Source of the DNA: Caulobacteraceae bacterium
GTDB taxonomy: Bacteria > Pseudomonadota > Alphaproteobacteria > Caulobacterales > Caulobacteraceae
DNA length: 64,000 bases
Reading direction: 5' to 3'
Assembly (NCBI GenBank): GCA_947441065.1
Contig: CANESI010000004.1
Coordinates: 1 to 64,000 of the forward strand
This document shows, in pieces, positions 43,152-51,832 of the stretch; the first letter of the stretch is position 1; every line of letters begins with the position of its first letter. Position numbers and translations under genes: made by a program. The notes under the pieces are model-generated. The model was not told the origin of the DNA and did not search any database. It was given only the letters and a program-made list of their open reading frames with translations.

Positions 43152-44219
43152 TTAGGCGGCCAATTTGATGAAGAGGGCGGTGCCCATGACGAAACTCAGA
43201 TCGATCAGATGTCCATTCTGTTCAAGATAGGCATCTCCTACGCGCATCGGCCCGTCTCCAAATGCCCAGACATAGTCGTCAAATATGATCCAACCCCCGG
43301 GCTTCACCAAAGGACACCACAGTCGCGCGTCTGTTGAGACCTGTTCCAAGGAATGGTTGCCGTCAATGTGCAGGATAGAGATCGACCCCGTATAACGGGT
43401 TTCGCCAAATGTCTCATTAGCAACCCGAAAGCCTGCTTCATACACAGTGGCAGCAGCCTCAGACGTTGCGCGGCAATAGTTTAAATCGCCCTTACTGAGC
43501 GGGGCGAGGTTCATCTGAAAGATGTTGAAGGCGTGCTCGGTGTCCATCCGTGCACTGGCGTCATCGAGTACCTTGACCCCTTGGTCTAGGCGATCGCTTT
43601 GCCACGGGTCGACGCAGAGAACTGAGCCGACAGAATAGTGCTGGGAAAGCAGGGTGAAAAGTGCGGCGGACCTGCCCCACCACGACCCGATTTCGACAAT
43701 GTCACCCTCAACAGCGTGGCGCATGACCTCGAACAGGGCGTCAATTTTATCCATGTCGGTCATACCCGGAATGGTGTCGATTAGACGAATATAGCCCGCA
43801 CGAACCAGAGGTGGAGGACGTCGCGCTCCTCCGCTAAGGCCGAACCATTGGCTGTCCGTTGCCATCTGGGCTTTGGTGAGCGCCTTGCGATAGACCTCTT
43901 CAGTCCGCAGAAGGGGGTTGGGGGCGATCAGACGAACGTTCGGGGCAATCTTTGGCAAAAGCTCCGCCAACACAGAGCTTGTTACCTCGTGAGGCGAATA
44001 GATCGTCGATATCTGGTGCTCCAACACGACTTGGGTCAGGCGTTCTACGAAATTCACATGATGCACATAGGGTAGATGCTCCCAGACGTCATAGCTGCCG
44101 GCCGCCGGGTCATAGCTTAATGCCGATGCGCCTAGGACGCGGTAGCCGCTTGCACGTACCTCATCGCGGATCCGTTGAGATTCAGGTAGCCCGCCTGGAA
44201 AAATCAAGACAGAGTGGGA
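43152..44219 (-). CDS. Fusion of a preATP-grasp-like N-terminus with a SAM methyltransferase domain
   Basis: A protein of about 355 residues. The first 110 or so (SVLIFPGGLPESQRIRDEV; ISTIYSPHEVTSSVLAEL; RLIAPNPLLRTEEVYRKALTK) resemble the Rossmann-like preATP-grasp domain of carboxylate-amine ligases, but no ATP-grasp core follows. A Methyltransf_24-type domain begins near residue 180 (EGDIVEIGSWWGRSAALFTLL) and continues to LHIDGNHSLEQV and GGWIIFDDYVW. It is first in the four-gene operon. The start ATG 44219 (MSHSVLIF) is preferred over the upstream ATG at 44240. The role is probably in surface-glycan decoration. Confidence 0.75.
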   Translation of the reverse strand, partial: SHSVLIFPGGLPESQRIRDEVRASGYRVLGASALSYDPAAGSYDVWEHLPYVHHVNFVERLTQVVLEHQISTIYSPHEVTSSVLAELLPKIAPNVRLIAPNPLLRTEEVYRKALTKAQMATDSQWFGLSGGARRPPPLVRAGYIRLIDTIPGMTDMDKIDALFEVMRHAVEGDIVEIGSWWGRSAALFTLLSQHYSVGSVLCVDPWQSDRLDQGVKVLDDASARMDTEHAFNIFQMNLAPLSKGDLNYCRATSEAAATVYEAGFRVANETFGETRYTGSISILHIDGNHSLEQVSTDARLWCPLVKPGGWIIFDDYVWAFGDGPMRVGDAYLEQNGHLIDLSFVMGTALFIKLAA

Positions 44220-44358
44220 CATCTGTTTGGCGCACCTCAAAAATACGTTTGTAGATTAGGATCATCTGTAACGCAGGTCCATCACGATAAGCCCGCCATG
44301 AAAATTCGGTCTGGAGCAGTCGGCGTCGGTGGGGCTAGGCAAGGAATTGAGAGTGATT

Positions 44359-45381
44359 ATGACCGCCATTGGCAGTGTGTTTCCAATGCCGTTGGATGTG
44401 CCAAACGACCGGATCGACAATAGCATTTGGCAAGGTTGGACGGCGGGCTGGAGCTATGTCAGTTCCTATAGCTCTGCCCGCTCGGCTTTGGCCGCGCTCC
44501 TGCGCTTTAAAGGGACCCAGAGAATTTGGCTGCCGGATTTCTGTTGTCCTGCGCTCGTAGAGGCGGCGGGGGCAGTCGAGATCGGCTGGTACGCGACAAC
44601 CCCCGAACTTGATGTGTCATTGGCAAGCTTGGTGCCGTCCCTTCGGCCCGGTGATGCGGTTCTGGCCATAGACTATTTTGGCCGTGCCCCACGCTCTGAG
44701 TTTCTCGATCTTGTGAGCGCCCAGCGTGACGTCTTGTGGATCGAAGATCGCGCCCACGCCCTGAACCCGGGCCTGCCCGCTTGGGGCGATATCGTGCTCT
44801 ACAGCCCTCGCAAGATTCTAGGGGTGGGGGATGGAGGGCTGATGGTCAGTCAGTCGCCCTTGCCCGATCCCTCTTCCACCCCAACTGCGCCCCTCCCCAT
44901 CGCGCAAAGTCAAAGGCAGCGGGACCCGGACGGTTTGAGACCCGACCGATGGTTCCCAGCCTTCAGGACCCAAGAGGCCGCCTTCTGCGTGGATGACGGA
45001 AGGATGAGCGATCTGACGAAAACGGTGCTTGAGCGCGCCGACGCGGCCGCGATCTCGGCCCGTCGTCAATCCAATGCTAGGCTTCTTGTCGCGGCCCTAG
45101 AAGACTTGGCCCTTTGGCCCACCGATCCCATCGACTATGCACCGCTCGCCTTTCCCATCTGCGTGGCTGACCGTGATGGGCTGGCGCAGGCATTGGCGGA
45201 GCAAAGAATCTACTGCGCGAAACATTGGACAGACCTGCCCAACGACCCCGCCCACTTTCCCGCCGCTCATAGCCTGTCGGCGCATATCCTGTCGCTACCC
45301 TGTGACCAGAGATATGATGAGCGCGACATGGACCGGATTGTGACTGCGATCCGCGCCCTTCACGCCAAGGGCGCGCGATAG
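44359..45381 (+). CDS. DegT/DnrJ/EryC1/StrS-like PLP-dependent protein
   Basis: A protein of about 340 residues of fold-type I. The PLP lysine lies in VLYSPRKILGVGDGGL, and an upstream DYFGRAP and ALDEDRAHAL-type stretch (IEDRAHALNPG) carries the cofactor Asp region. The protein is shorter and more divergent than typical sugar aminotransferases. It is the only plus-strand gene in the cluster and converges with the FemAB-like gene, overlapping by 22 bp. The function could be a sugar aminotransferase or a dehydratase-like variant. Confidence 0.78.
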   Translation: MTAIGSVFPMPLDVPNDRIDNSIWQGWTAGWSYVSSYSSARSALAALLRFKGTQRIWLPDFCCPALVEAAGAVEIGWYATTPELDVSLASLVPSLRPGDAVLAIDYFGRAPRSEFLDLVSAQRDVLWIEDRAHALNPGLPAWGDIVLYSPRKILGVGDGGLMVSQSPLPDPSSTPTAPLPIAQSQRQRDPDGLRPDRWFPAFRTQEAAFCVDDGRMSDLTKTVLERADAAAISARRQSNARLLVAALEDLALWPTDPIDYAPLAFPICVADRDGLAQALAEQRIYCAKHWTDLPNDPAHFPAAHSLSAHILSLPCDQRYDERDMDRIVTAIRALHAKGAR

Positions 45382-46247
45382 GCCGGGAAATATTCAGTTG
45401 AGTTGGCTTTTGGGCTGAGTTGTCGATATCGGTCTTTGTTCAGTATGGCTCCATAGATGAAGCTAGTGACTTGGTCATTCGCAAAACCGCTTTTGAAATT
45501 GGCTAAGCCGCCTGCCCCATCGCCAACGCCTGCTCCGCCGCCAAGGTTCAGGACCTGTCCTGAGAAATGAGAAATGGCTGCGTCGTAAAGGGCATAGCTT
45601 GCTCCATTGGCATAGCCGTCGGTACTGACCGCCAGTAGGTGGTTGGAGCACACACCCTCCCACGGATACCAAAGGTTCATCCCGACCAGCGAATTGTCCA
45701 TCCAGGCGGCAAAGGTCACCAGAGCTCTATCGCCTGCTAGAACCTCGAAATAGGCCGAGGAAAAGGCTGCCACGCCACTAATATCGCGGCGCTCAATCAG
45801 TCGCTCATAAAGGGCCGACCACTGTGGCAAGTGGTCTTGCAAAGCGACAACCTCGATCCGGCATCGTCGATGTCCCCTTCGAATGCGATCGCGATGATGC
45901 TTGGTCGGTTCGTAGGTACGCGTTCTCTGGTCGACCAGATAGTGGGTCTTGAAGGGACGGCAAACGTTAAAATGCTCTGCGGCTTGCGCCCGACTTGGCC
46001 CTACTAGCGGATCCGGAATCAGTACTGCACTGACCAGGCCCGAAGCCGCCAGCCGCTTCAGGCCGCCAGAAAGATCGCAATCGGCTGGGAGGGGGCAATA
46101 GGGATAAGGTCCTGTCGCATCATAGACCCCGGCAGACTGCTCTACAGAGCGGCGTAGCAGGTGGGTCTTCCACTCGGGAATATCGATGATCCCGTCTTTA
46201 CCGCCTAAGCCACCGGCATAGGCCTCGGTGCCGTAAAGATGCCGCAT
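45360..46247 (-). CDS. FemAB/BioF2-like GNAT acyltransferase
   Basis: A 295-residue protein with the pattern of FemAB-related GNAT enzymes: KTHYLVDQRTRTYEPTKHHRDRIRRGHRR in the middle (aligned with the 'R..IR.A' segment of this family), ALVTFAAWMDNSLVGMNLWY and a C-terminal LNLGGGAGVGDGAGGLANFKSGF loop. Relatives transfer amino-acyl or acyl groups to peptidoglycan or glycans. It is 8 bp downstream of the DegT aminotransferase in the same operon, so it may acylate the amino sugar formed by it. Confidence 0.75.
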   Translation of the reverse strand: MRHLYGTEAYAGGLGGKDGIIDIPEWKTHLLRRSVEQSAGVYDATGPYPYCPLPADCDLSGGLKRLAASGLVSAVLIPDPLVGPSRAQAAEHFNVCRPFKTHYLVDQRTRTYEPTKHHRDRIRRGHRRCRIEVVALQDHLPQWSALYERLIERRDISGVAAFSSAYFEVLAGDRALVTFAAWMDNSLVGMNLWYPWEGVCSNHLLAVSTDGYANGASYALYDAAISHFSGQVLNLGGGAGVGDGAGGLANFKSGFANDQVTSFIYGAILNKDRYRQLSPKANSTEYFPAYRAPLA

Positions 46248-46255
46248 AACGTTCC

Positions 46256-47410
46256 CTAAGCCCCGCGCCCGTAGGCCTCACGGATCGCCGTCGCGACACG
46301 GGTTATATCCGCCTCGGTCATCGCTAGCCAGAAGGGCAGGCCAAGCGTCGTGTGGGCCAGGTGCTCGGTGACGGGCAGGGCGGTCTTGGGATAGTCGCTA
46401 AAGGCGCGGCTCATATGACAGCCCGCGCCCCACCATTGCCGGGTCTCAATCCCCTGCTGCAACAGGTGCTTGGCCATGGCTACACTGGACCCCTTGGCCA
46501 GCGTCACCACACAGACACTCGAGATCCAATCTGTGCCCCAGCCCTCTTGAAACTGCACGCCGGGCAAAGAGGCCAGCGCCGTCCGATAGAGCTGCGCGCG
46601 CGCCATCCACTGGCCCCGATCCGACGGCCAGCGATCCAACGCCGCCATCCCTACCGCACCGGAAAACTCACTCAGCTTGGCATTGGTCGCGACCATCTTG
46701 GCCTCGCGATCGCCAAAGAAGCCAAAGCTGGTCATCTGGCGCACCCGCATGACCAGCGCCCTATCCAGATGGGCCAGATAGCCGCCCTCACCAATGCCCA
46801 GCGCCTTGGTCGCATGCAGGCTGATCACCGTCGGCAAGGGGCAGGCGTCCACCGCATCAAAGGCCGCCGCCGCGTCGACAATCACCTCAATGCCGGTCTG
46901 ATCGCGAAACTGGCACCAGCCCTCGAGCGCGGGCATATGACCATGGGGTGCCACGACGATCAGGGAACTGACCGGCCCGGGTGCCTGATCGAGTAACGCT
47001 AGCACCCTCTGCGGGTCGAGCGCGCCGGTCTGCGGATCAACATCAACGAACCACGGAACCAGACCGGCTTGGATCACCGCATGGGCTGTCGCAACAAAGG
47101 TCCAAGAGGGGATGATACAGAGGCTTCCCGCCGCCAACCCCATCGCCTGCAGCGTCAAGGTGATCAGCTGCGTCGCATTGGAGCCCGTCGTCACATGCGC
47201 CCCCGGACCCAGACGCTCGGCCAGCCTCTGTTCAAGACCGAGGATCATCGGTCCGAAATTGGAATACCAGCTAGAAGCGTCAACCGCCTCCAGGTAGGGC
47301 TTTAAGGCCTGCACTGTCGGCAACATCGGACGGGCGACGGGCAGGGTGGGTAGGCATGGGGGCGAGGCCGCTAGCGGCACTGCGGCTCTGGGGCGTTTGA
47401 AGTCCATCAT
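46256..47410 (-). CDS. DegT/DnrJ/EryC1/StrS family aminotransferase
   Basis: A protein of about 384 residues. Motifs are SSWYSNFGPMILGLEQRLAE, VTTGSNATQLITLTLQAMG and IIPSWTFVATAHAV, typical of sugar 3- or 4-aminotransferases; DAAAAFDA provides the PLP-pyridine Asp and HATKALGIGEGG contains the Schiff-base Lys. It probably aminates a nucleotide ketosugar for a surface polysaccharide. The start is ATG 47410, preceded by GGGAGGG; the upstream frame to 47446 has no such site. A 12-bp inverted repeat lies just upstream. Confidence 0.88.
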   Translation of the reverse strand: MMDFKRPRAAVPLAASPPCLPTLPVARPMLPTVQALKPYLEAVDASSWYSNFGPMILGLEQRLAERLGPGAHVTTGSNATQLITLTLQAMGLAAGSLCIIPSWTFVATAHAVIQAGLVPWFVDVDPQTGALDPQRVLALLDQAPGPVSSLIVVAPHGHMPALEGWCQFRDQTGIEVIVDAAAAFDAVDACPLPTVISLHATKALGIGEGGYLAHLDRALVMRVRQMTSFGFFGDREAKMVATNAKLSEFSGAVGMAALDRWPSDRGQWMARAQLYRTALASLPGVQFQEGWGTDWISSVCVVTLAKGSSVAMAKHLLQQGIETRQWWGAGCHMSRAFSDYPKTALPVTEHLAHTTLGLPFWLAMTEADITRVATAIREAYGRGA

Positions 47411-47430
47411 TGGATTCGCCCTCCCATTCG

Positions 47431-47466
47431 TCGCAGCCCTTCCCAATCCAGAGTGAAGGGCTGCGA
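47431..47466. promoter_or_regulatory. 12-bp perfect inverted repeat upstream of the DegT-type gene
   Basis: TCGCAGCCCTTC (47431-47442) and GAAGGGCTGCGA (47455-47466) form a perfect 12-bp stem with a 12-nt loop. It lies immediately upstream of the GGGAGGG ribosome-binding site of the minus-strand aminotransferase gene and about 240 nt beyond the stop of the glycosyltransferase-like gene. It could be a terminator, an attenuator or an operator. Confidence 0.55.
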
Positions 47467-47706
47467 ACAGCGTCCCTGGCTCCTATCGCCCGACTCTCTT
47501 AAGACACAGATCATAAACCTATTCATGAATCACTAAAGCTCTGAACTGGGGCATGCGCAAAGGTCTCCGTAACTCCCTTTGGCAAAAGAGCGTCCTGTAC
47601 ACGCGATAATTTCGTGTCCCCATGACCTCTCCTAGATTTTTAAAGCTGATAAAAGTATGACCATAGCTATAGGCGCACATAATAAACTTAATTATAAAAT
47701 TTCTTG
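47467..47706. other. Spacer at the edge of the AT-rich segment
   Basis: No coding frame, tRNA or repeat is evident. Base composition shifts here from GC-rich (left) to strongly AT-rich (right), marking the border of the likely imported glycosyltransferase-like gene. Confidence 0.5.
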
Positions 47707-49161
47707 TTACTGGCCATATATTTTATTTATACTTATTGGCAATCGATTTTCATATCGCTCGTGTGCAATATTTATCAGATATTGTAAATCATCTCGGAAA
47801 TTGTTTGGTTCAGCGTAAATATTCAAGTAAGACTTTTGTTCCTCACGCCACTTTCTGCGTAGGGCGGGACTGTCGATCAATTCTTGAAGTTTTTTAAAAT
47901 ACTCGTGCACGCCGTTTTGTCGGTGCGCATGTGGTGCCAGTGCCATCGTATCCCCGAAATCGCCTCGACCAAGAAATACGGCTCCCGAATCTATCGCAAT
48001 CGCGGCTGACATACCTCCCCCAGCTCTGAATGAGTTCACGAATATGTCTACGTTTTCCATTAGACTGGGGAGGTCAGTATCATAAGGGATGTGAACAAAT
48101 TGACGTCCCAAGACACTATTAAACGTGTCTATCCAGTAGTCTTGAAGTGGACCTATGGCCAGCCAATGAACTTTGGGATTATTAATTATGATTGGGCATA
48201 GACCGTCGATGAATTCTTCGGTTATTTCCGTTCCTAGGCGGTTTCCAACCGAAGTCAATATTATGTCATCTAAACCAAACCCGAATTCGGTCTTCGATCG
48301 GATCTTATTGGCTTTTGGGATAAAAATGGGTGCGCTTTTTATATATTTGTAATTCTCAATATAATGCTTTGGCGCCCCCGTTCTCGACCATAGGGACTCT
48401 ATGTATTCGACATCGTGATTGTACCAGTATACGTCTGCGTATTGAACTGGTGCTATGTGACCTGTTGTAAACATTATTGTTGGGCCAAATAAAGACATCA
48501 TACCGATCTGGACCGAAAGATGGGGTTCGCACCAAAAATGGTATGTATACGGCCCATTTCGGATTGCAATTTCAAGCCAATTTGGTTCGCTTTCTATATT
48601 TATATAATTGATTTTTATGTTGTTATCACAAACTTCGTCGGCATATGATTTGATATCAGGAGTCATTTTTCCGGTATAAAACACGTCTATTCTGGTGGTT
48701 TCCTCATAAGAATTTAGAGCTCTTATATAGTCAAAAGCCCCTCTCGTGGGTGAGTGTAATAGATGTACGATCTGACCAACGAACACTGCGTGACGGTTCT
48801 TTGTGCGATTACTGTGCTCAAGGGGAATATTTGTGAAGCTTGACGCTACCTTGAACAGCGCACTTCTCGCAACTTTTGATAAATCAGCCTTATTTTGGTC
48901 CGATAAATTCAAGTCGCTCCACCAATCTAAGTTCATCAAACCACTAAGGAGATGAATTTTTACTAATTCATCGAGATTTGATATTCGAATTTGCTCTATT
49001 ATTGTTTCTGGTAATGCCTCTAGTTCAATTTTTTCGAACACTGCCAAATCGAGATTATTTGAGAGTTCGATTATAATGTTTATTACACTGTCTTTGTAAT
49101 TTGGTTGGCATGTGGTTACTAAATATTCAAAAATATGCATTTTGTTCTCCGAAATCATCAA
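47707..49161 (-). CDS. Glycosyltransferase-like protein (GT-B type suspected), AT-rich
   Basis: A 484-residue protein. The N-terminal 100 residues are helical and look like an accessory domain. From about residue 115 the pattern suggests a GT-B-fold glycosyltransferase: AVFVGQIVHLLHSPTRGAFDYIRAL, DDIILTSVGNRLGTEITEEFIDGL (the GT4-like start of the C-terminal domain), VHWLAIGPLQDYW and NVDIFVNSFRAGGGMSAAIAIDSGAVFLGRGDFGD, where the donor site would lie. The gene is visibly AT-rich (two sampled 60-base lines have about 28% and 42% GC), unlike all its neighbours, which suggests recent horizontal transfer. Donor and acceptor unknown. It probably sits at the head of the glycan cluster. Confidence 0.68.
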   Translation of the reverse strand: MMISENKMHIFEYLVTTCQPNYKDSVINIIIELSNNLDLAVFEKIELEALPETIIEQIRISNLDELVKIHLLSGLMNLDWWSDLNLSDQNKADLSKVARSALFKVASSFTNIPLEHSNRTKNRHAVFVGQIVHLLHSPTRGAFDYIRALNSYEETTRIDVFYTGKMTPDIKSYADEVCDNNIKINYINIESEPNWLEIAIRNGPYTYHFWCEPHLSVQIGMMSLFGPTIMFTTGHIAPVQYADVYWYNHDVEYIESLWSRTGAPKHYIENYKYIKSAPIFIPKANKIRSKTEFGFGLDDIILTSVGNRLGTEITEEFIDGLCPIIINNPKVHWLAIGPLQDYWIDTFNSVLGRQFVHIPYDTDLPSLMENVDIFVNSFRAGGGMSAAIAIDSGAVFLGRGDFGDTMALAPHAHRQNGVHEYFKKLQELIDSPALRRKWREEQKSYLNIYAEPNNFRDDLQYLINIAHERYENRLPISINKIYGQ

Positions 49162-49365
49162 AAATAAGTCGCCCGCGCGTGGTTTGGAGCGTTATTAATT
49201 AGCATAATTCTAAATTTATAGTTAATTTATATTAACTCAGTTCAATGCCGTCCAACTGGTTCGCGCTTAATGCTATTGCGCAGGTTGATGCCGATATCGA
49301 GATTCCAGATGGTTAGCGCTAGCCAGACGCGGCAATCCAATAGCCCACACTCAACCGGCTGAAGG
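49162..49365. promoter_or_regulatory. AT-rich upstream region of the glycosyltransferase-like gene
   Basis: The stretch 49185-49240 is dominated by A and T (for example TTAATTTATATTAA at 49222-49235) and should contain the promoter of the minus-strand glycosyltransferase-like gene. The rest, towards the sugar kinase stop, has normal GC content and no gene I can support. Confidence 0.4.
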
Positions 49366-50274
49366 TCACGATGGGTACATGTCCGATACAACGGGATCTA
49401 ACGCTGGAATCGCCCCGCGCCGCATGATCGTCCATCCTGCCAGTATGTGACCTTGAAGGGCCGCTGCACTTGGTATTGCCCCCTTTGTACGGGCATCCAG
49501 ATAACCTGCGTTGAAGGCATCGCCAGCGCCGCTGGTATCGACGGGGGACAGGCGTTCTGGTGGTGGCAAGAGGGTGCCATCGGGCAGGCGGCAACCCTGC
49601 GCGCCGAGCTTCACGATGACCTCGTCCGCACCACAGCGTTGCCAGTGCGCGGCGACTGCATCTGCGCTCGTTTCGCCGGACAGAAGCGTCTCATCGTCCA
49701 GGGTTGGCAGCCCAATATCGGCGCAGGCGATGGCTTGATCGCGCGCATCAATCGCCGTGGCGACATCGGGCCATAGGCGCGGCCGATAGTTGCCATCAAA
49801 GGCCACCTTGCCGCCGCGTGCGCGGACGCGGGCGCAGAGGGCAAAGAGGGCCTGTCTGGCCTCTGGTGGAAGTATAGCGAGGCTGATGAGCGAATAGGCT
49901 AGGAGGTCCGCGACTTCGGCCTCTTTCAGCGCCGCTTCGATCCCCTGAGCTGTGAAAAGCCCTCGCGCCGCGCTGTTCTCTCGCCAATAGAAGAAGCTAC
50001 GCTCTCCGGCGTTATCGGTTCTGATGGCATAGAGCCCGGGATTTTTGGTCGGGTCGGTCAGAACAAGACTGGTGTCTATGCCCTCCGCGCGCCAACGGTT
50101 GCGCAGTTCATCGCTGAAGGGATCGCTGCCCAAGGCCGTCAGATAGGCGACATTGTGTCCCGACCGGGCCAGATGAATCGCCATATTGACCGTATCGCCC
50201 CCATGGCCAAGCTGCCAGCCATCAGCGGCCTGTGAAAGCTCGAGCATGGCTTCGCCAATCAGAACAATTCTCAT
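49366..50274 (-). CDS. PfkB family carbohydrate kinase (2-keto-3-deoxygluconate kinase-like)
   Basis: A protein of about 302 residues with the ribokinase fold. RIVLIGEAMLELS opens the protein, GGDTVNMAIHLARSG is PfkB signature 1, and DTSGAGDAFNAGYLDAR contains the catalytic Asp and anion hole of signature 2. GERSFFYWRENSAARGLF resembles KdgK-type enzymes acting on 2-keto-3-deoxygluconate. The start ATG 50274 is chosen because homologues begin at RIVLIGE; the frame stays open to 50382. No other sugar-acid gene is adjacent. Confidence 0.87.
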   Translation of the reverse strand: MRIVLIGEAMLELSQAADGWQLGHGGDTVNMAIHLARSGHNVAYLTALGSDPFSDELRNRWRAEGIDTSLVLTDPTKNPGLYAIRTDNAGERSFFYWRENSAARGLFTAQGIEAALKEAEVADLLAYSLISLAILPPEARQALFALCARVRARGGKVAFDGNYRPRLWPDVATAIDARDQAIACADIGLPTLDDETLLSGETSADAVAAHWQRCGADEVIVKLGAQGCRLPDGTLLPPPERLSPVDTSGAGDAFNAGYLDARTKGAIPSAAALQGHILAGWTIMRRGAIPALDPVVSDMYPS

Positions 50275-50492
50275 AGGGTCCATTCCCATGGCTGGGTAAG
50301 CGCCACCCAGCATTTCCCGCAAGATAGGCCTATGGGGCGATCGGATCGGCGTCAATCGTCCAGCCACGACCAGCAAGCCCACTATTCACGCCGTCAGCGA
50401 CCCGCGTAATCCTAGGCTGGTCATGGGCATGAAGGCGTGGTTTTCTATCACCAGATGGGTAAGACCCAACAGAGTCACACCAGCCGGAGACA

Positions 50493-50996
50493 ATGGACAT
50501 GGCCTTTCAGAAAACACTTCTCGCCCTTTGCATCGCGGCTGGGTTGGCCATTGTCGGTGGCGGTGTCAGTGCTGCTGAGCAGAAGGCAAAGGCGCCGACC
50601 ACACCTGGGGGCAAGGCGGCCTATACGCGCCAAGAAAACTTCAAACAGCAAGGTGCAGTCTTTAAGGCCATTCGCGACGAGCTCAAGAAAGATGCCCCCA
50701 GTATGGCGCTCATTTCAACCAGTGCCGTCAAGCTGAAGAACTCGGCCGATGCCTTGCCAACCTGGTTCCCAAAGGGAAGCGGCCCTGAGTCAAAATATGC
50801 GACCGATGCCAAGCCTGAGGTCTGGACCGACCCTGTGAAGTTCGCGTCTGCGGTTAAACGGTTGCAGGTTGAGGCCACCAAATTTCAGACGATCGCGGCG
50901 AGCGGTGACATTGGGGCGATGAGGGCCCAATCCCAAGCCGTTGGCGGCACCTGTAAGGGCTGTCACGACAGTTTCCGGGTTCCTGAAGAGAAATAG
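50493..50996 (+). CDS. Cytochrome c' (class II cytochrome c)
   Basis: A 167-residue periplasmic haem protein. A signal peptide is evident (LLALCIAAGLAIVGGGVSAAE, cleavage after about residue 28). The mature part is a four-helix bundle with the haem motif CKGCH (Cys154, Cys157, His158) very near the C-terminus, the hallmark of cytochrome c'. Likely roles are NO binding or electron transfer. It is 9 bp upstream of a b-type cytochrome gene, so the two form an operon. Confidence 0.92.
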   Translation: MDMAFQKTLLALCIAAGLAIVGGGVSAAEQKAKAPTTPGGKAAYTRQENFKQQGAVFKAIRDELKKDAPSMALISTSAVKLKNSADALPTWFPKGSGPESKYATDAKPEVWTDPVKFASAVKRLQVEATKFQTIAASGDIGAMRAQSQAVGGTCKGCHDSFRVPEEK

Positions 50997-51005
50997 GGTC
51001 TCTTT

Positions 51006-51689
51006 ATGGCTGGTGAGCGTTTGGACACCCCCAAGGTGCGCGCAAAGCTCTGGGATGGGCCAACGCGCATTGTCCATTGGGCCTTGGTCATCCTCATGGG
51101 CTTCGCCTGGTGGTCGGTTGAGGCCAACCAAACCGAGTGGCACCTTTGGGCGGGCTATGGGATCTTGGGTCTCATCCTCTTTCGGCTGATCTGGGGCTTT
51201 GCCGGATCCGCAAGCGCCCGGTTTACGAGCTTCGTCAAAGGTCCAATCACGACCCTTGCCTATGCCAAGACCCTGTCACGGCGTTCGGCGGGTGATATGG
51301 CTGGGCACAATCCGCTGGGCGGCTGGAGCGTCGTGGCCATCTTGGCGGCGATCCTCAGCCAAGTGGTCACAGGCCTATTTGCTGTCGATGTTGACGGGCT
51401 AGAGTCAGGACCCCTGTCTGATCGGGTCAGCTTTGAAACGGGCCGCCTGTTTTCCAAGTGGCATGATCTCAGCTTTACAGCGATCAAGCTGCTGGTGGTG
51501 CTGCATCTGAGCGCTATTGCCTTCTACGCCCTCCATAAACGCGCCAATCTGATCATGCCGATGATCACAGGCTACAAGTCTTTTGAGACCGATCCAAAGC
51601 TTCGCTTTGCCCCCTTGTGGCTCGCTGCCCTTGGTGCGGGTGCGGCAGCAGCAGTGACCTGGTGGGTTATGAAGGGCCTAAGGCTCTAA
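51006..51689 (+). CDS. Cytochrome b (cytochrome b561/Ni-Fe-hydrogenase b-type family)
   Basis: A 227-residue protein with four to five membrane helices. RIVHWALVILMGFAWW places a haem His in the first helix; WHLWAGYGILGLILFRLIWGF, a further segment ending LLVVLHLSAIAFY and HDLSFTAIKLL hold other candidate axial histidines. Such proteins pair with a periplasmic c-type cytochrome, here the cytochrome c' encoded just upstream, and transfer electrons from the quinone pool. Confidence 0.9.
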   Translation: MAGERLDTPKVRAKLWDGPTRIVHWALVILMGFAWWSVEANQTEWHLWAGYGILGLILFRLIWGFAGSASARFTSFVKGPITTLAYAKTLSRRSAGDMAGHNPLGGWSVVAILAAILSQVVTGLFAVDVDGLESGPLSDRVSFETGRLFSKWHDLSFTAIKLLVVLHLSAIAFYALHKRANLIMPMITGYKSFETDPKLRFAPLWLAALGAGAAAAVTWWVMKGLRL

Positions 51690-51756
51690 TTCTATCGGCC
51701 AAGCTGATAATTTCAGGGTGACGGCCACCCCCACTTTGCGGCATAAGCAGGCCAGC

Positions 51757-51832
51757 GCCGGTTTAGCTCAGTTGGTAGAGCGCCAGTTTTGTAAACTGGA
51801 TGTCGCGGGTTCGATTCCTGCAACCGGCACCA
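51757..51832 (+). tRNA. tRNA-Thr (anticodon UGU)
   Basis: A complete 76-nt tRNA with encoded CCA. The 7-bp acceptor stem GCCGGTT/AACCGGC, 4-bp D stem GCTC/GAGC, anticodon stem CCAGT/ACTGG and T stem GCGGG/CCTGC all pair. The anticodon TGT at 51790-51792 reads ACA (and ACG by wobble). In a typical alphaproteobacterial set this is an essential tRNA. Confidence 0.97.

Noticed and set aside
49222-49235. CtrA-like box TTAA-N6-TTAA upstream of the glycosyltransferase-like gene
   Set aside because: The canonical spacer is 7 nt; here it is 6 and the surroundings are AT-rich, so chance occurrence is likely.
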